Positions 1 through 5,933 of a stretch of 42,994 nucleotides of DNA are shown here, piece after piece. The notes below the pieces were generated by a model. That model did not search any database. It was given only the letters and a program-made list of their open reading frames with translations, and had not been told where the DNA came from. Each line of letters opens with the position of its first letter. Position 1 is the stretch's first letter. A program made the translations under genes and the position numbers. The stretch comes from a virus: positions 1-42,994 of IMG/VR virus record IMGVR_UViG_3300031720_000009, one strand, 5' to 3'.

Positions 1-20
1 TAATCGTGTAGGATATCGGT

Positions 21-395
21 ATGGTAAAGGCTCGCACCGCCACACCACGGACAGCGAAGGAACTGGCGGAACACCAGGCGAAGCGTCGGCAGGCGCAAAT
101 GCGGCGCGTCTACGACCAGCGCGATGACCTGCTGATCGCGCTCACGAAGGTACTACCCTCGCATCTTATGCCGACGAAGCGCGCTGCGGTGGTCGCCGGC
201 AGCGATGACGATTGGCTATGGAGCGTTTGCGTTCACGGCCCAGAGCAACTGGTCTGGCCGCTTGATAATCGCTCAGCGGGACGCTTCGGCCATTTGCCGC
301 GGTCCCCGGCGAACCATTGGGATGGACATACCTCAGAGGAACGCTCGAGACGTATTGATCGCCTGCCGACGTGCGATCCACCGCTTGACTCGTAG
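21..395 (+). CDS. Conserved hypothetical phage protein
   Basis: A 124-residue soluble protein with no signal peptide. It has a basic, Ala/Arg-rich N-terminus (residues 1-30), then a segment DDLLIALTKVLPSHLM and a C-terminal part reading FGHLPR...WDGHTSEERSRRIDRLP. This pattern (short helical start, then FxHLP...WDGHTxxEK) resembles a recurrent small phage protein of unknown function; that is from memory of the pattern only. A weak AGGA lies about 10 nt before the ATG. It ends in TAG inside the 385-415 tandem repeat, just before a new promoter. Position 20 bases from the window edge means an upstream operon partner may be missing. Confidence 0.65.
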   Translation: MVKARTATPRTAKELAEHQAKRRQAQMRRVYDQRDDLLIALTKVLPSHLMPTKRAAVVAGSDDDWLWSVCVHGPEQLVWPLDNRSAGRFGHLPRSPANHWDGHTSEERSRRIDRLPTCDPPLDS

Positions 396-415
396 ACCTC
401 TTGACGCGTAGACCT
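385..415 (+). repeat. Tandem direct repeat, 16-bp period
   Basis: TTGACTCGTAGACCT (385-399) is followed by TTGACGCGTAGACCT (401-415): two 15-bp units, one mismatch, spaced 16 bp. The second unit supplies the -35 element of the promoter at 401-428, and the first supplies the stop codon of the upstream gene. The spacing of about 1.5 helical turns and the overlap with a -35 box suggest an operator or a duplicated promoter box; the binding protein is unknown. Confidence 0.6.
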
Positions 416-428
416 ACAGTGCTATACA
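401..428 (+). promoter_or_regulatory. Sigma-70-type promoter
   Basis: TTGACG (401-406), a 16-bp spacer and TATACA (423-428). The predicted start site near 435 is only a few bases before the ATG at 438, so the transcript would be essentially leaderless. It would drive the rightward operon from 438. Confidence 0.6.
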
Positions 429-437
429 GTGTCCTAC

Positions 438-683
438 ATGATGATTCAACATGCATTTGCCGCTTGGGTTGATCGCTTGACTGGCGATCGTCACAGCTTC
501 GCTGTGGACTACGCCGCTTACTGGACCGAAGGCGGACGCGCACCGCGTATCGCTGACTACAACATCCAGCCTGCGACTGGACATGCCATCATGCAGCGCG
601 TTCAGACCTTCTGTCGTGCCGAAGAACTCGCGGTGAAGGCCGCAGAGTATTACGACAAGGCCATCGCAGAGGGGCGTTTCTGA
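438..683 (+). CDS. Hypothetical protein, possibly leaderless
   Basis: An 81-residue protein beginning ATG ATG. An in-frame GTG at 429 also exists, but it lies inside the predicted -10 region, so 438 is preferred. No Shine-Dalgarno is visible and the promoter at 401-428 would start transcription at about 435, so translation may be leaderless. The C-terminus is helical and charged (KAAEYYDKAIAEGRF). The stop overlaps the next start as TGATG. Family not recognised. Confidence 0.6.
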   Translation: MMIQHAFAAWVDRLTGDRHSFAVDYAAYWTEGGRAPRIADYNIQPATGHAIMQRVQTFCRAEELAVKAAEYYDKAIAEGRF

Positions 684-1213
684 TGACCCCCGACAAGATT
701 CTCGGATGGAGCTTAGACGTATCAGGTAAACACTCGCATCTTGTGTGCGAGTCCGCCGTGGTCGTTGGGACGCGTAGCGCCGTTGATGGGCTCGTCAAGT
801 TCCTGCTCTGCGGCCACACGTCAGAGACGATTATCGGCGTAGCCGACGAAGCCAATCAGCCGATGTGCTCCAAATGCCTCTCTTGCGCCTTCAAACTGGC
901 GAAGCGCGATGCCCTGCCAGACATGGAGACACGTGCATTAGCTGCTGACAAATTGCACCATTTTCACTCTGATAAGTGTTATGGCGTAGGGCCTGGCGAT
1001 ACCGAAGTGCTCATCTGCGGATACGAAGGCTCTCGTATTCGGCCATCTATCATCGTTGCTCACGTGTGTGGCGGCCGGCAGGCTCGTATCTGCCCGGTCA
1101 CTAAAACAGAGCACGACATGAGTGTCGTTGTTCGCTTCAAAGACGGCGGATCTGTGGCCTGCAAGGACTGCGGCGCGACAGCGATGGAAATAGACATGAT
1201 GGAGATGCCATGA
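683..1213 (+). CDS. Cys-rich hypothetical protein, probable zinc-binding
   Basis: 176 residues. Cysteines and histidines cluster in three places: LLCGHTS...CSKCLSC (about residues 42-67), HSDKCYG...ICGYEG (about 94-115) and ACKDCGA (near residue 160). The CxxC pairs indicate one or more zinc ribbons. No catalytic motif is seen. It is coupled upstream by TGATG and downstream by ATGA to an RHH gene, so it belongs to the same transcript. Confidence 0.65.
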   Translation: MTPDKILGWSLDVSGKHSHLVCESAVVVGTRSAVDGLVKFLLCGHTSETIIGVADEANQPMCSKCLSCAFKLAKRDALPDMETRALAADKLHHFHSDKCYGVGPGDTEVLICGYEGSRIRPSIIVAHVCGGRQARICPVTKTEHDMSVVVRFKDGGSVACKDCGATAMEIDMMEMP

Positions 1214-1392
1214 AGCGCGGCAGTGGTCACACCGCGTATCCGTCTCGTCTTTTAATCCGCCTCTCCAAATCTATGCTTGAGCGCGTGAAGAGAGAAGCCG
1301 GGAAGAAAGGCCAAAACGCATCTACGTATGTCCGCCTTGCGCTCATCGATGCGTTGCAGCGAGATATGCCAGCAGAGGAGCGCAACCCATGA
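1210..1392 (+). CDS. Ribbon-helix-helix (CopG/Arc-like) DNA-binding protein
   Basis: A 60-residue protein. An N-terminal strand SRLLIRLSKSML precedes helix ERVKREAGKKGQNASTYVR and a second helix LALIDALQRDM, the usual order of the RHH fold (strand, helix A, turn with N-A-S, helix B). Such proteins dimerise and bind operator repeats; the 15-bp tandem repeat at 385-415 and the inverted repeat at 1871-1890 are plausible nearby targets (inference). ATGA overlaps at both ends. Confidence 0.75.
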   Translation: MKRGSGHTAYPSRLLIRLSKSMLERVKREAGKKGQNASTYVRLALIDALQRDMPAEERNP

Positions 1393-1584
1393 GAGTGTCA
1401 CCGACCGAACGCTACCACAACGGATCCTCAGTTCCGGCAGTTGGTGGATATGCTCTACATCGCCATTGAGCGCGCCGATTTCACGCCGACTGAAATCCGC
1501 GAAGCTGCCATGCTCGCCCAGATCAAATACGAAGAATTACACATTCGACCGCTGATCGTAGAAGCGGGTTGGCCAACGCGGTGA
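1389..1584 (+). CDS. Small phage protein (TPxEIREAAMLA type), apparent frameshift
   Basis: The ATG at 1389 overlaps the previous stop (ATGA), but its frame runs out after 27 codons at about 1472. The frame one base later, open from 1393 to 1584, carries a typical small-phage-protein core, ADFTPTEIREAAMLAQIKYE, with coding-like sequence (DPQFRQLVDMLYIAIE) before its first ATG at 1450. Joining the two frames near 1420 gives a normal-looking protein of about 65 residues. Either there is a one-base sequencing or real frameshift near AACGGATCC, or the protein starts at TTG 1441, GTG 1444 or ATG 1450. Confidence 0.55.
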
Positions 1585-1829
1585 CCGTCAACAACACCAC
1601 AGTCGCTGAAGTGTTGCCCTCGTACTACTGGCCTCAAAATGCTGTCGTAATTGTGACCGCGTGCGGCCATCGGCACGTGCGACCGATCAGGCCAGTGACC
1701 ACCGTCGGCGACAAGTTCCTATGTCCGTTCTGTTTGGACAATGCACCAGGTGCAGGAGAGCCGATGAGCGCGATCCCCACCCCAGGCCCCTGGCGCGTCG
1801 AGGGCGTTGAAGTGTATGGCGACATCTGA
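1581..1829 (+). CDS. Zinc-finger-like protein with a fused truncated gene start
   Basis: 82 residues from GTG 1581, which overlaps the preceding stop as GTGA. A Cys/His cluster (ACGHRHVRP...LCPFCLDN, about residues 28-55) suggests a small zinc-binding fold. The last 22 residues (MSAIPTPGPWRVEGVEVYGD onward) are not native. They are the in-frame product of a 64-bp duplication of the start of the gene at 3391, cut off by a TGA seven codons after it diverges at the latest. The original C-terminus was probably near GAGEP. Confidence 0.6.
   Translation: MTVNNTTVAEVLPSYYWPQNAVVIVTACGHRHVRPIRPVTTVGDKFLCPFCLDNAPGAGEPMSAIPTPGPWRVEGVEVYGDI
1758..1821 (+). repeat. 64-bp direct repeat, copy 1
   Basis: Identical to 3385-3448. 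It contains the ATG and first 19 codons of the MSAIPTPGPW gene plus its GAGCCG leader. Copy 1 runs into an unrelated sequence and a stop codon 6 bp after the repeat ends, so it is a dead gene start. Confidence 0.9.
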
Positions 1830-1835
1830 TATTAG

Positions 1836-1864
1836 TTGACACGCTGCTATCACTGCTGTATTCT
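1836..1864 (+). promoter_or_regulatory. Sigma-70-type promoter
   Basis: Perfect TTGACA (1836-1841), 17-bp spacer, TATTCT (1859-1864). It lies just after the truncated gene ending at 1829 and would drive the operon starting at 1928. Confidence 0.7.
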
Positions 1865-1870
1865 GTTCTT

Positions 1871-1890
1871 GTCAGTTACGAATGACTGAC
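1871..1890 (+). promoter_or_regulatory. Inverted repeat at transcription start (operator or leader hairpin)
   Basis: GTCAGT (1871-1876), 8 bp, ACTGAC (1885-1890), placed at the predicted start site of the 1836-1864 promoter. Further down the leader is GGCC-GACA-GGCC (1901-1912). The repeat could bind a repressor or fold in the RNA. A similar GGTCAG...CTGACC arrangement occurs at 11504-11527. Confidence 0.5.
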
Positions 1891-1927
1891 CTCTAACGCT
1901 GGCCGACAGGCCGAATGCGGGGACGAC

Positions 1928-2119
1928 ATGACGAAGCTCCAGAAGACCCAAGCCAAGCTCGATAAAGCCAACGAACTGATTGCCTTCCTCGTAACAGCGC
2001 TTAGCAATTGCCAACGCGCAGACAATCTTGATTACGTGCGTGGCGCTGCTGAGTTCGCCATTAACCGCGCGAACAACGTGCGTGAGCGCAATGCCAACGG
2101 GTATCTGGAGGTGCGCTAA
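1928..2119 (+). CDS. Small coiled-coil hypothetical protein
   Basis: 63 residues, largely helical with heptad-like spacing in the N-terminal half (KLQKTQAKLDKANELIAFLV). First gene after the 1836 promoter, with a leader of about 57 nt. The stop overlaps the next start as TAATG. Function unknown. Confidence 0.65.
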   Translation: MTKLQKTQAKLDKANELIAFLVTALSNCQRADNLDYVRGAAEFAINRANNVRERNANGYLEVR

Positions 2120-2223
2120 TGCGCCGACTGCTGAACTGGATTCGCACCTATGGGAAGTGCCCGCGTTGCGGGTACTTCGCCTTCGATGGTTATGAGTGTC
2201 ACGATTGCGGGTACCGCCGATGA
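2119..2223 (+). CDS. Tiny zinc-ribbon protein
   Basis: 34 residues: MRRLLNWIRTYGK, then CPRCGYFAFDGYECHDCGYR. Two CxxCGY knuckles 14 residues apart make a minimal zinc ribbon. It sits between genes with TAATG upstream and ATGA downstream overlaps, which supports its being real despite its size. Confidence 0.65.
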   Translation: MRRLLNWIRTYGKCPRCGYFAFDGYECHDCGYRR

Positions 2224-2444
2224 ACCGCAGTCGAACGAAAACACGCACAATCTACAACGAGAGATACATCACTCGTGCTGTCCACATAACACAGAGCGAA
2301 GCGCTGAAGATCGCTGAGGAAGCGAGCTGCATCTACGCCGTTGAGCAGGGCGAAATCGAGATCCCGTCATTTGAGAATCAGCGACGACTTGTCTGTGTCC
2401 TGCGCTTTGAACGTATCCTCCCGAAAGAATCCAATGGCCAATAG
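2220..2444 (+). CDS. Hypothetical protein
   Basis: 74 residues. The ATG at 2220 overlaps the zinc-ribbon stop (ATGA), so it is preferred over longer starts. Basic N-terminus (NRSRTKTRT), then an alpha/beta stretch with no recognised motif. It overlaps the start of the next gene at 2434 by 11 bp. Confidence 0.6.
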   Translation: MNRSRTKTRTIYNERYITRAVHITQSEALKIAEEASCIYAVEQGEIEIPSFENQRRLVCVLRFERILPKESNGQ

Positions 2445-2583
2445 CTACGTCTTCCGGAAGATCGACGGCGACTTGTGGCGAGAGGCCCGCGGTGAATGCA
2501 CGAAGCAGGGGATTAACTTTCTCGAACTCGTGCAGCAAATGCTTCGCGCTTGGCTTGATGGCAAGCTGACTATCAGCAACTGA
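2434..2583 (+). CDS. Small RHH-like protein
   Basis: 49 residues. YVFRKIDGDLWREARGECTK, a GINF turn and helix LELVQQMLRAWLDG match a frequent phage pattern in which a strand is followed by DxxLWRxxRxxC, helix and helix, thought to be a ribbon-helix-helix variant. The start is internal to the previous gene; CCGAAAGAATCCA before it is only a weak ribosome site. Confidence 0.6.
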   Translation: MANSYVFRKIDGDLWREARGECTKQGINFLELVQQMLRAWLDGKLTISN

Positions 2584-2592
2584 GGGCGTGTG

Positions 2593-2922
2593 ATGAAATA
2601 TCAAATCTTGAAGTACAACCCGGCACCGGAAGCGTTCTACTTTGAGCGCGAATCGGAATATCGGAATGGCCATCGCCCGATCCGGCAATGGGACACGCTG
2701 GAAGAAGCCAAGGAAGCCGTCCGCCGTATGCTCGATTTCTGCCCGACGGACCTTGAGCACATCATCGTGACCGTGCATGCCGGGTTTTCTCACACGACCA
2801 CGTATCCGCCCGTGAAACCCGTACACATCGTCAAAGAATTCACCTTGGAGTCAATCGAACAGCGCGATAAACCACAGTCTGTCGCCGCGGTAGATCCAGT
2901 CGGTGAGAAGGTCACGGACTGA
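2593..2922 (+). CDS. Hypothetical protein with AVDPVG tail
   Basis: 109 residues from ATG 2593 (GTG 2590 is also in frame). Soluble alpha/beta protein, function unknown. Its last 14 residues include AAVDPVGEKVTD, encoded by a 21-bp boundary element (2881-2901) that also occurs at 10073-10093. Two minus-strand proteins (ending at 5436 and 9630) finish with the related AVDPVGDD and AVDPDVEK tails in the same frame. Confidence 0.65.
   Translation: MKYQILKYNPAPEAFYFERESEYRNGHRPIRQWDTLEEAKEAVRRMLDFCPTDLEHIIVTVHAGFSHTTTYPPVKPVHIVKEFTLESIEQRDKPQSVAAVDPVGEKVTD
2881..2901 (+). repeat. Boundary element family GCGGTAGATCC
   Basis: GTCGCCGCGGTAGATCCAGTC, 21 bp, is identical at 2881-2901 and 10073-10093. 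Related copies: 5847-5866 (plus, GACGCGGTAGATCCTGTCGC), complement of 5471-5490 (GCAGTAGATCCTGTCG), complement of 9651-9670 (GACGCGGTAGATCCGGAC), and the GACGCGGTAGGTCAGCC form at 5194-5210 and 41658-41674 (both complement). Nearly all lie at or within about 50 bp of a gene end. Function unknown. Confidence 0.75.
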
Positions 2923-2932
2923 CCACGCGCGT

Positions 2933-2968
2933 ATGAGTCTTCACGTTCTCGACGAGTGTAAACAGTGA
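2933..2968 (+). pseudogene. Truncated gene start (MSLHVLDECKQ)
   Basis: An 11-codon frame whose TGT AAA CAG is followed by TGA. One further base change would give a CKQC zinc knuckle, so this looks like the start of a zinc-ribbon gene cut at the point where the next gene begins (GTGA overlap with 2965). Could be a chance short frame. Confidence 0.35.
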
Positions 2969-3234
2969 GCCGAGCCGCACGCCACGCCCTCGTATTTCTC
3001 GGAATTGTGATGATTTGGACGCTGCTTATGGTTCTAAAGGTGCGAGTCGAAATCTCAGGATACGAGCCGGGGCCATATGGCATTGGCACGATCTACCCAT
3101 GCATTGCCGTTGATGTGCAAAAGACGCGCTTCATCGTGTCATGGGTGCCGCGCTGGCGTTATAGCTGGAATCCGTTCACCTTCTCAATTGTTGATCTCAA
3201 GCTCTTAGATCTCGGAAAGGTTATGAAGGCATGA
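2965..3234 (+). CDS. Single-pass membrane protein
   Basis: 89 residues from GTG 2965. A hydrophobic segment at about residues 8-24 (LVFLGIVMIWTLLMVLKV) follows a positive N-terminus (SRAARH), so it is a signal anchor with the C-terminal domain probably outside the cytoplasm. That domain is beta-like and aromatic (WVPRWRYSWNPF). The first 23 bp reappear at 3232-3254 as a broken copy. Function unknown. Confidence 0.6.
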   Translation: MSRAARHALVFLGIVMIWTLLMVLKVRVEISGYEPGPYGIGTIYPCIAVDVQKTRFIVSWVPRWRYSWNPFTFSIVDLKLLDLGKVMKA

Positions 3235-3266
3235 GCCGAGCCGCACGCCCCGCCGACAAAAATTGA
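3231..3266 (+). pseudogene. Truncated duplicate start (MSRAARPADKN)
   Basis: TGAGCCGAGCCGCACGCC at 3232-3249 is identical to 2966-2983, the start of the membrane protein gene at 2965, with similarity continuing a further 5 bp after one mismatch. This copy terminates after 11 codons and its ATG overlaps the end of that same gene. Confidence 0.55.
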
Positions 3267-3394
3267 GAGGTAGGAGGCACTATACGGGGTGTCGACGACG
3301 ACGCGCCGATCGGCCACAACCCACACCGATCGAACTCTGGGCGAGCGATGAACGACGGAAACGCGTACGAAAGAAGCAGGAGCCGAGCCGATGA
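3263..3394 (+). CDS. Small basic hypothetical protein, start uncertain
   Basis: A frame open through RPQPTPIELWASDERRKRVR and ending in TGA that overlaps the ATG at 3391 (ATGA), the normal junction in this operon. The sequence is coding-like and very basic (RKRVRKKQEPSR end). No ATG in frame; TTG 3263 is the only conventional start, and the AGGAGG at 3272-3277 is badly placed for it. The true start may have been lost in the rearrangement around 3231-3266. Confidence 0.4.
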   Translation: MRGRRHYTGCRRRRADRPQPTPIELWASDERRKRVRKKQEPSR

Positions 3395-3448
3395 GCGCGA
3401 TCCCCACCCCAGGCCCCTGGCGCGTCGAGGGCGTTGAAGTGTATGGCG
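3385..3448 (+). repeat. 64-bp direct repeat, copy 2 (intact gene)
   Basis: Identical to 1758-1821. This copy belongs to the intact 132-residue gene at 3391-3789. Confidence 0.9.
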
Positions 3449-3789
3449 CCAATGGCAAACATGTCGTCTGGGAACTCGGCAATGATAATCCTGCGGACCA
3501 TGCGCTGATTGCTGCCGCGCCGGATCTACTAGCAGCGCTACGATTTTGCCGAGCCATCATCGGATCGGGATCGAAAGGATCACGTCTTCGGGTTGAACCT
3601 GAAGCCATTGCGCAAGCCGCTAGGATGAGAATTCCAGAGGCGCCACTACTAATTGATCTCATCCGGCGGCTCGTCCACGAATGTCGCAAGCACAATGCCG
3701 ACTATCACCATGTCACGGACGAGGCCTTGCTACGTGACGCCGAAGCCGCGATTGGGGCCCTGAGAGCGGCCGATGGGTGCTCAGGATGA
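3391..3789 (+). CDS. TPGPW / LIAAAPDLLAAL phage protein
   Basis: 132 residues. The N-terminus IPTPGPWRVEGVEV and the segment NPADHALIAAAPDLLAALR (about residues 32-51) are the hallmark of a family widespread in early and accessory regions of phages and prophages, related in pattern to Ead/Ea22-type proteins; its biochemical role is not established. The C-terminal half is helical with a repeat of acidic heptads. AGCCGAGCC precedes the ATG rather than a clear Shine-Dalgarno. Its first 57 bp are duplicated at 1764-1820. Confidence 0.75.
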   Translation: MSAIPTPGPWRVEGVEVYGANGKHVVWELGNDNPADHALIAAAPDLLAALRFCRAIIGSGSKGSRLRVEPEAIAQAARMRIPEAPLLIDLIRRLVHECRKHNADYHHVTDEALLRDAEAAIGALRAADGCSG

Positions 3790-3914
3790 ATCCCCTTGAA
3801 TTAGCTATCCGTCTCGCAGGAATTGAACACGATTTGCACTGGATTCTCGCGATGCTGGCGCTGCTTGTGGCTTTGCTGATCATCCGATCAGCGGTGAATA
3901 TGTGGAGGAATTAA
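3786..3914 (+). CDS. 42-residue membrane peptide
   Basis: ATG 3786 overlaps the preceding stop (ATGA). MNPLELAIRLAGIEHDLH leads into a hydrophobic segment WILAMLALLVALLII (about residues 20-34) and a short RSAVNMWRN tail. One predicted membrane helix. Its 3' end carries TGGAGGAATTAA, a strong ribosome site for the next ATG at 3915. Role unknown; small hydrophobic early proteins often act on the host envelope (inference). Confidence 0.6.
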   Translation: MNPLELAIRLAGIEHDLHWILAMLALLVALLIIRSAVNMWRN

Positions 3915-4154
3915 ATGATTGCCAAACCGTTTAAGGTCCGCGATCTTCGCGGCTTTGAATTCAGCGATCTGAATGGGGCGAAAGGGACGGTTCAAGAAAG
4001 CTCACTGGCGACGGAATATGGCTGCTGGCTTGGCTGCGACGGCCATCGGCTGTTGCTGTCAACGCTTCAAGCGGGAGAGCTGGCGAGTCTGCTCATGGAA
4101 TTCGCAACGACGGGACAGTTGCCATGTATCCCTAAACGAAAGAAGGCCAGATGA
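3915..4154 (+). CDS. Hypothetical protein
   Basis: 79 residues with a strong GGAGG six bases before the ATG. Beta-rich first half (FKVRDLRGFEFSDLNGAKG), C-terminal basic tail PKRKKAR. Coupled to the next gene by ATGA. Not recognised. Confidence 0.65.
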   Translation: MIAKPFKVRDLRGFEFSDLNGAKGTVQESSLATEYGCWLGCDGHRLLLSTLQAGELASLLMEFATTGQLPCIPKRKKAR

Positions 4155-4375
4155 CTGCCAACTATCTCGCTGAGACCGACTTTCTGCTCGAGGCCGGCGC
4201 GATCCTCAGAGGCGAGACACGCAAGCTCCCGACGCTTGAGCATCTCAAAGCCTTGGAACAGGTTGTGCGACGTGCGGATCATCTACTGCGACATGCGCGC
4301 ATTTTCATCAACGATCCAGAAGGTGAGCCTGAAGGTTTCGAGGACTGGCTCAGAGAAGCCGCCAAGCTCGGCTAA
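4151..4375 (+). CDS. Helical hypothetical protein at the end of the rightward operon
   Basis: 74 residues, predominantly helical (AETDFLLEAGAILR, LEHLKALEQVVRRADHLLRHAR), acidic C-terminus. Its TAA (4373-4375) overlaps the complement stop of the convergent nuclease gene (4372-4374), leaving no intergenic space between the two arms. Confidence 0.65.
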   Translation: MTANYLAETDFLLEAGAILRGETRKLPTLEHLKALEQVVRRADHLLRHARIFINDPEGEPEGFEDWLREAAKLG

Positions 4376-4863
4376 ACCTCAAGGATCGAGATTCCCCAGC
4401 AGGCTTCGACAATCTTCTTCTTGAGCTGGTACACCGCCGTCCGCGTGCCCTCCGATTTCACATCGGCCACCACCCGCACGCCTGATGGACACTCGTAGAA
4501 CACGGCATCCGCCAGCCATTCCCCCACGACGACAGGCCCGTCCAGCCCGCGCACAATCAACGCAAAGGGCTCTTGGAGGCGTAGATCGGTGATTTCCCCA
4601 GCCTGCCGGCGGAGCGCTAGCGCCTGGTAGTAATCGGCCTCTTTTTGCGAGTCAAAGGTATGGCACATCCGGTGATGCCCGTGCACTACTTCGAGCTCGC
4701 GGAACGTTACCAGCGTCGGGATGTTTTTGTACTTCCGCGGTCTCTGGCTGCGTAGTTGCCGAGAAGGTGCCGGGAAGGGACCTAGCGTGCCCGTCGCGCG
4801 CTTTTGGAGCCGTCGCTGATGCTGGACCAGCCAGTCCTCAGTAAAGCCCTCTGGAGGGCTCAT
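4372..4863 (-). CDS. DUF1064-like nuclease-fold protein
   Basis: 163 residues; the ATG at 4863 overlaps the upstream stop (ATGA), so it is chosen over longer frames. After a basic N-terminus comes KYKNIPT, then FDSQKEADYYQALALRRQAG, LRLQEPFALI, a segment ending WLADAVFYE and VVADVKSEGTRTAVYQLKKK. This is the DUF1064 pattern (substrate-like EAxYY, then D...D/ExK), a PD-(D/E)xK-related phage family suggested to act as an endonuclease or junction resolvase in recombination or packaging. D and K of DVKSEG are likely catalytic. Last gene of the leftward arm. Confidence 0.8.
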   Translation of the reverse strand: MSPPEGFTEDWLVQHQRRLQKRATGTLGPFPAPSRQLRSQRPRKYKNIPTLVTFRELEVVHGHHRMCHTFDSQKEADYYQALALRRQAGEITDLRLQEPFALIVRGLDGPVVVGEWLADAVFYECPSGVRVVADVKSEGTRTAVYQLKKKIVEACWGISILEV

Positions 4864-5192
4864 GAGGCGGCGTCCTGCGCGCCGACGCGACAACGAAAGC
4901 ACATACGTAGCGGCACATCGCGGCCATTGATACGATCGGCAACTAGGCGCCCACAGTGATTCGGGCAGGGCACATAAGACGCGGATTGGCCAGAGACGAT
5001 CCAGTCAACAGAATCAAACTCATTGCTGGCGAGCGCCGCGATCAGCGTCTCCACCTCCCCGACGGTAAGTCGTAGATCTACCGTTGGATACGGTGCTTCG
5101 GTATGCTGCAGGACGGTCCGGGCGTCGGTGAGACGCAGGAGTAAGTCAGGCAAAGATGATCCGTCCCGCATGGACAAGTGGGGTCCAGTCAT
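4860..5192 (-). CDS. Zinc-ribbon-ended hypothetical protein
   Basis: 110 residues from ATG 5192, preceded by GGTAGGTCAGCCG within the boundary element (5194-5210). The N-terminal two thirds are helical (SLPDLLLRLTDARTVLQH; VGEVETLIAALASNEF). The C-terminus has CPNHCGRL...RMCFRCR, a four-cysteine zinc ribbon. A longer in-frame extension upstream lacks coding character. ATGA overlap with the DUF1064 gene. Confidence 0.6.
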   Translation of the reverse strand: MTGPHLSMRDGSSLPDLLLRLTDARTVLQHTEAPYPTVDLRLTVGEVETLIAALASNEFDSVDWIVSGQSASYVPCPNHCGRLVADRINGRDVPLRMCFRCRVGAQDAAS

Positions 5193-5193
5193 C

Positions 5194-5210
5194 GGCTGAC
5201 CTACCGCGTC
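5194..5210 (-). repeat. 17-bp boundary element (copy at gene junction)
   Basis: Complement reads GACGCGGTAGGTCAGCC, identical to the complement of 41658-41674. Here it holds the stop codon of the membrane gene and the ribosome-site region of the gene starting at 5192. Confidence 0.75.
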
Positions 5211-5398
5211 CGCCGCGTGGGTAGTTGCCAGACCCCGAGCGCGAAGGTAATGCAGCACCCGATGAGAGCAAGTGTCATGGTGATGACGCAATCTGCAAGA
5301 AACGACGGCCAGAACGTAAAGGGAGTGATATCGGCTTGCACGTACGCCACGAAGGCATTGAAACCAAGAAATCCAACGAGGCCAGCGACTATTTTCAT
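5201..5398 (-). CDS. Two-helix membrane protein
   Basis: 65 residues. Two hydrophobic segments, IVAGLVGFLGFNAFVAYV (about 3-20) and FLADCVITMTLALIGCCITFALGVW (about 32-56), and a basic end PTRRTR. Its TAG stop lies within a boundary element. Two-helix topology is compatible with a holin-like or envelope role, but the gene lies far from the lysis-type cluster at 12-14 kb. Confidence 0.55.
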   Translation of the reverse strand: MKIVAGLVGFLGFNAFVAYVQADITPFTFWPSFLADCVITMTLALIGCCITFALGVWQLPTRRTR

Positions 5399-5435
5399 GA
5401 GCACGACGCGCGCACCTTCAAGAAGAACAAATCCA

Positions 5436-5828
5436 TCAATCGCGCGTGGACGGATCTGCCGCATCGTCACCGACAGGATCTACTGCGCTCACCGCTTGAC
5501 GTACTTCGTAAATATGCAAACCACCGCGAGCAGACAATAGCCAGCACATACCGACGACGAGAAAGTTGCCGTCGAGCGCGTTGATGATGCTCTCATTGCC
5601 AGACCATCCACCGGTCGCGAAGCGGTAATAGTCAGGCATTGGCTCGTCGGCGTGGCCATCCCGGACCAGCAGGAGTTCATCAGCGCGCAATTCCCGTGTC
5701 GCCCATCCGTCCCAATGCCACGCGCGTTGCGCAAGCTCCAACGCTTCGCGCGGCGCTGCCGTTCGAATGCGCTCAAGGGTCTCATCAGTCGGATAATCGC
5801 CGTCGGTCAATTCCGGATCATCAGCCAC
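5436..5828 (-). CDS. Acidic hypothetical protein with AVDPVG tail
   Basis: 130 residues from GTG 5828, with GAGGTGA placed six bases upstream. Very acidic start (ADDPELTDGDYPTDETLE), a helix ALELAQRAWHW, then a beta-like region DYYRFATGGWSGNES. The C-terminal AVSAVDPVGDDAADPSTRD derives from the boundary element family. Function not recognised. Confidence 0.65.
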   Translation of the reverse strand: MADDPELTDGDYPTDETLERIRTAAPREALELAQRAWHWDGWATRELRADELLLVRDGHADEPMPDYYRFATGGWSGNESIINALDGNFLVVGMCWLLSARGGLHIYEVRQAVSAVDPVGDDAADPSTRD

Positions 5829-5831
5829 GAA

Positions 5832-5933
5832 TCACCTCGTTGCTGGACGCGGTAGATCCTGTCGCTCGGAGAAGCACTCCCCGTCTACGTGCGCTAAATC
5901 GTTCTTCGTCTTTTCGTATCGTTGGGGGCTCAT
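5832..5933 (-). CDS. 33-residue hypothetical peptide
   Basis: Starts MSPQRYEKTKNDLAHVDGEC. The ATG overlaps the preceding stop (ATGA) and its end supplies the GAGGTGA ribosome site for the next GTG start, so the whole interval is used as in neighbouring junctions. A boundary element copy (5847-5866) lies in its 3' half in antisense orientation. No fold can be assigned. Confidence 0.45.
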   Translation of the reverse strand: MSPQRYEKTKNDLAHVDGECFSERQDLPRPATR

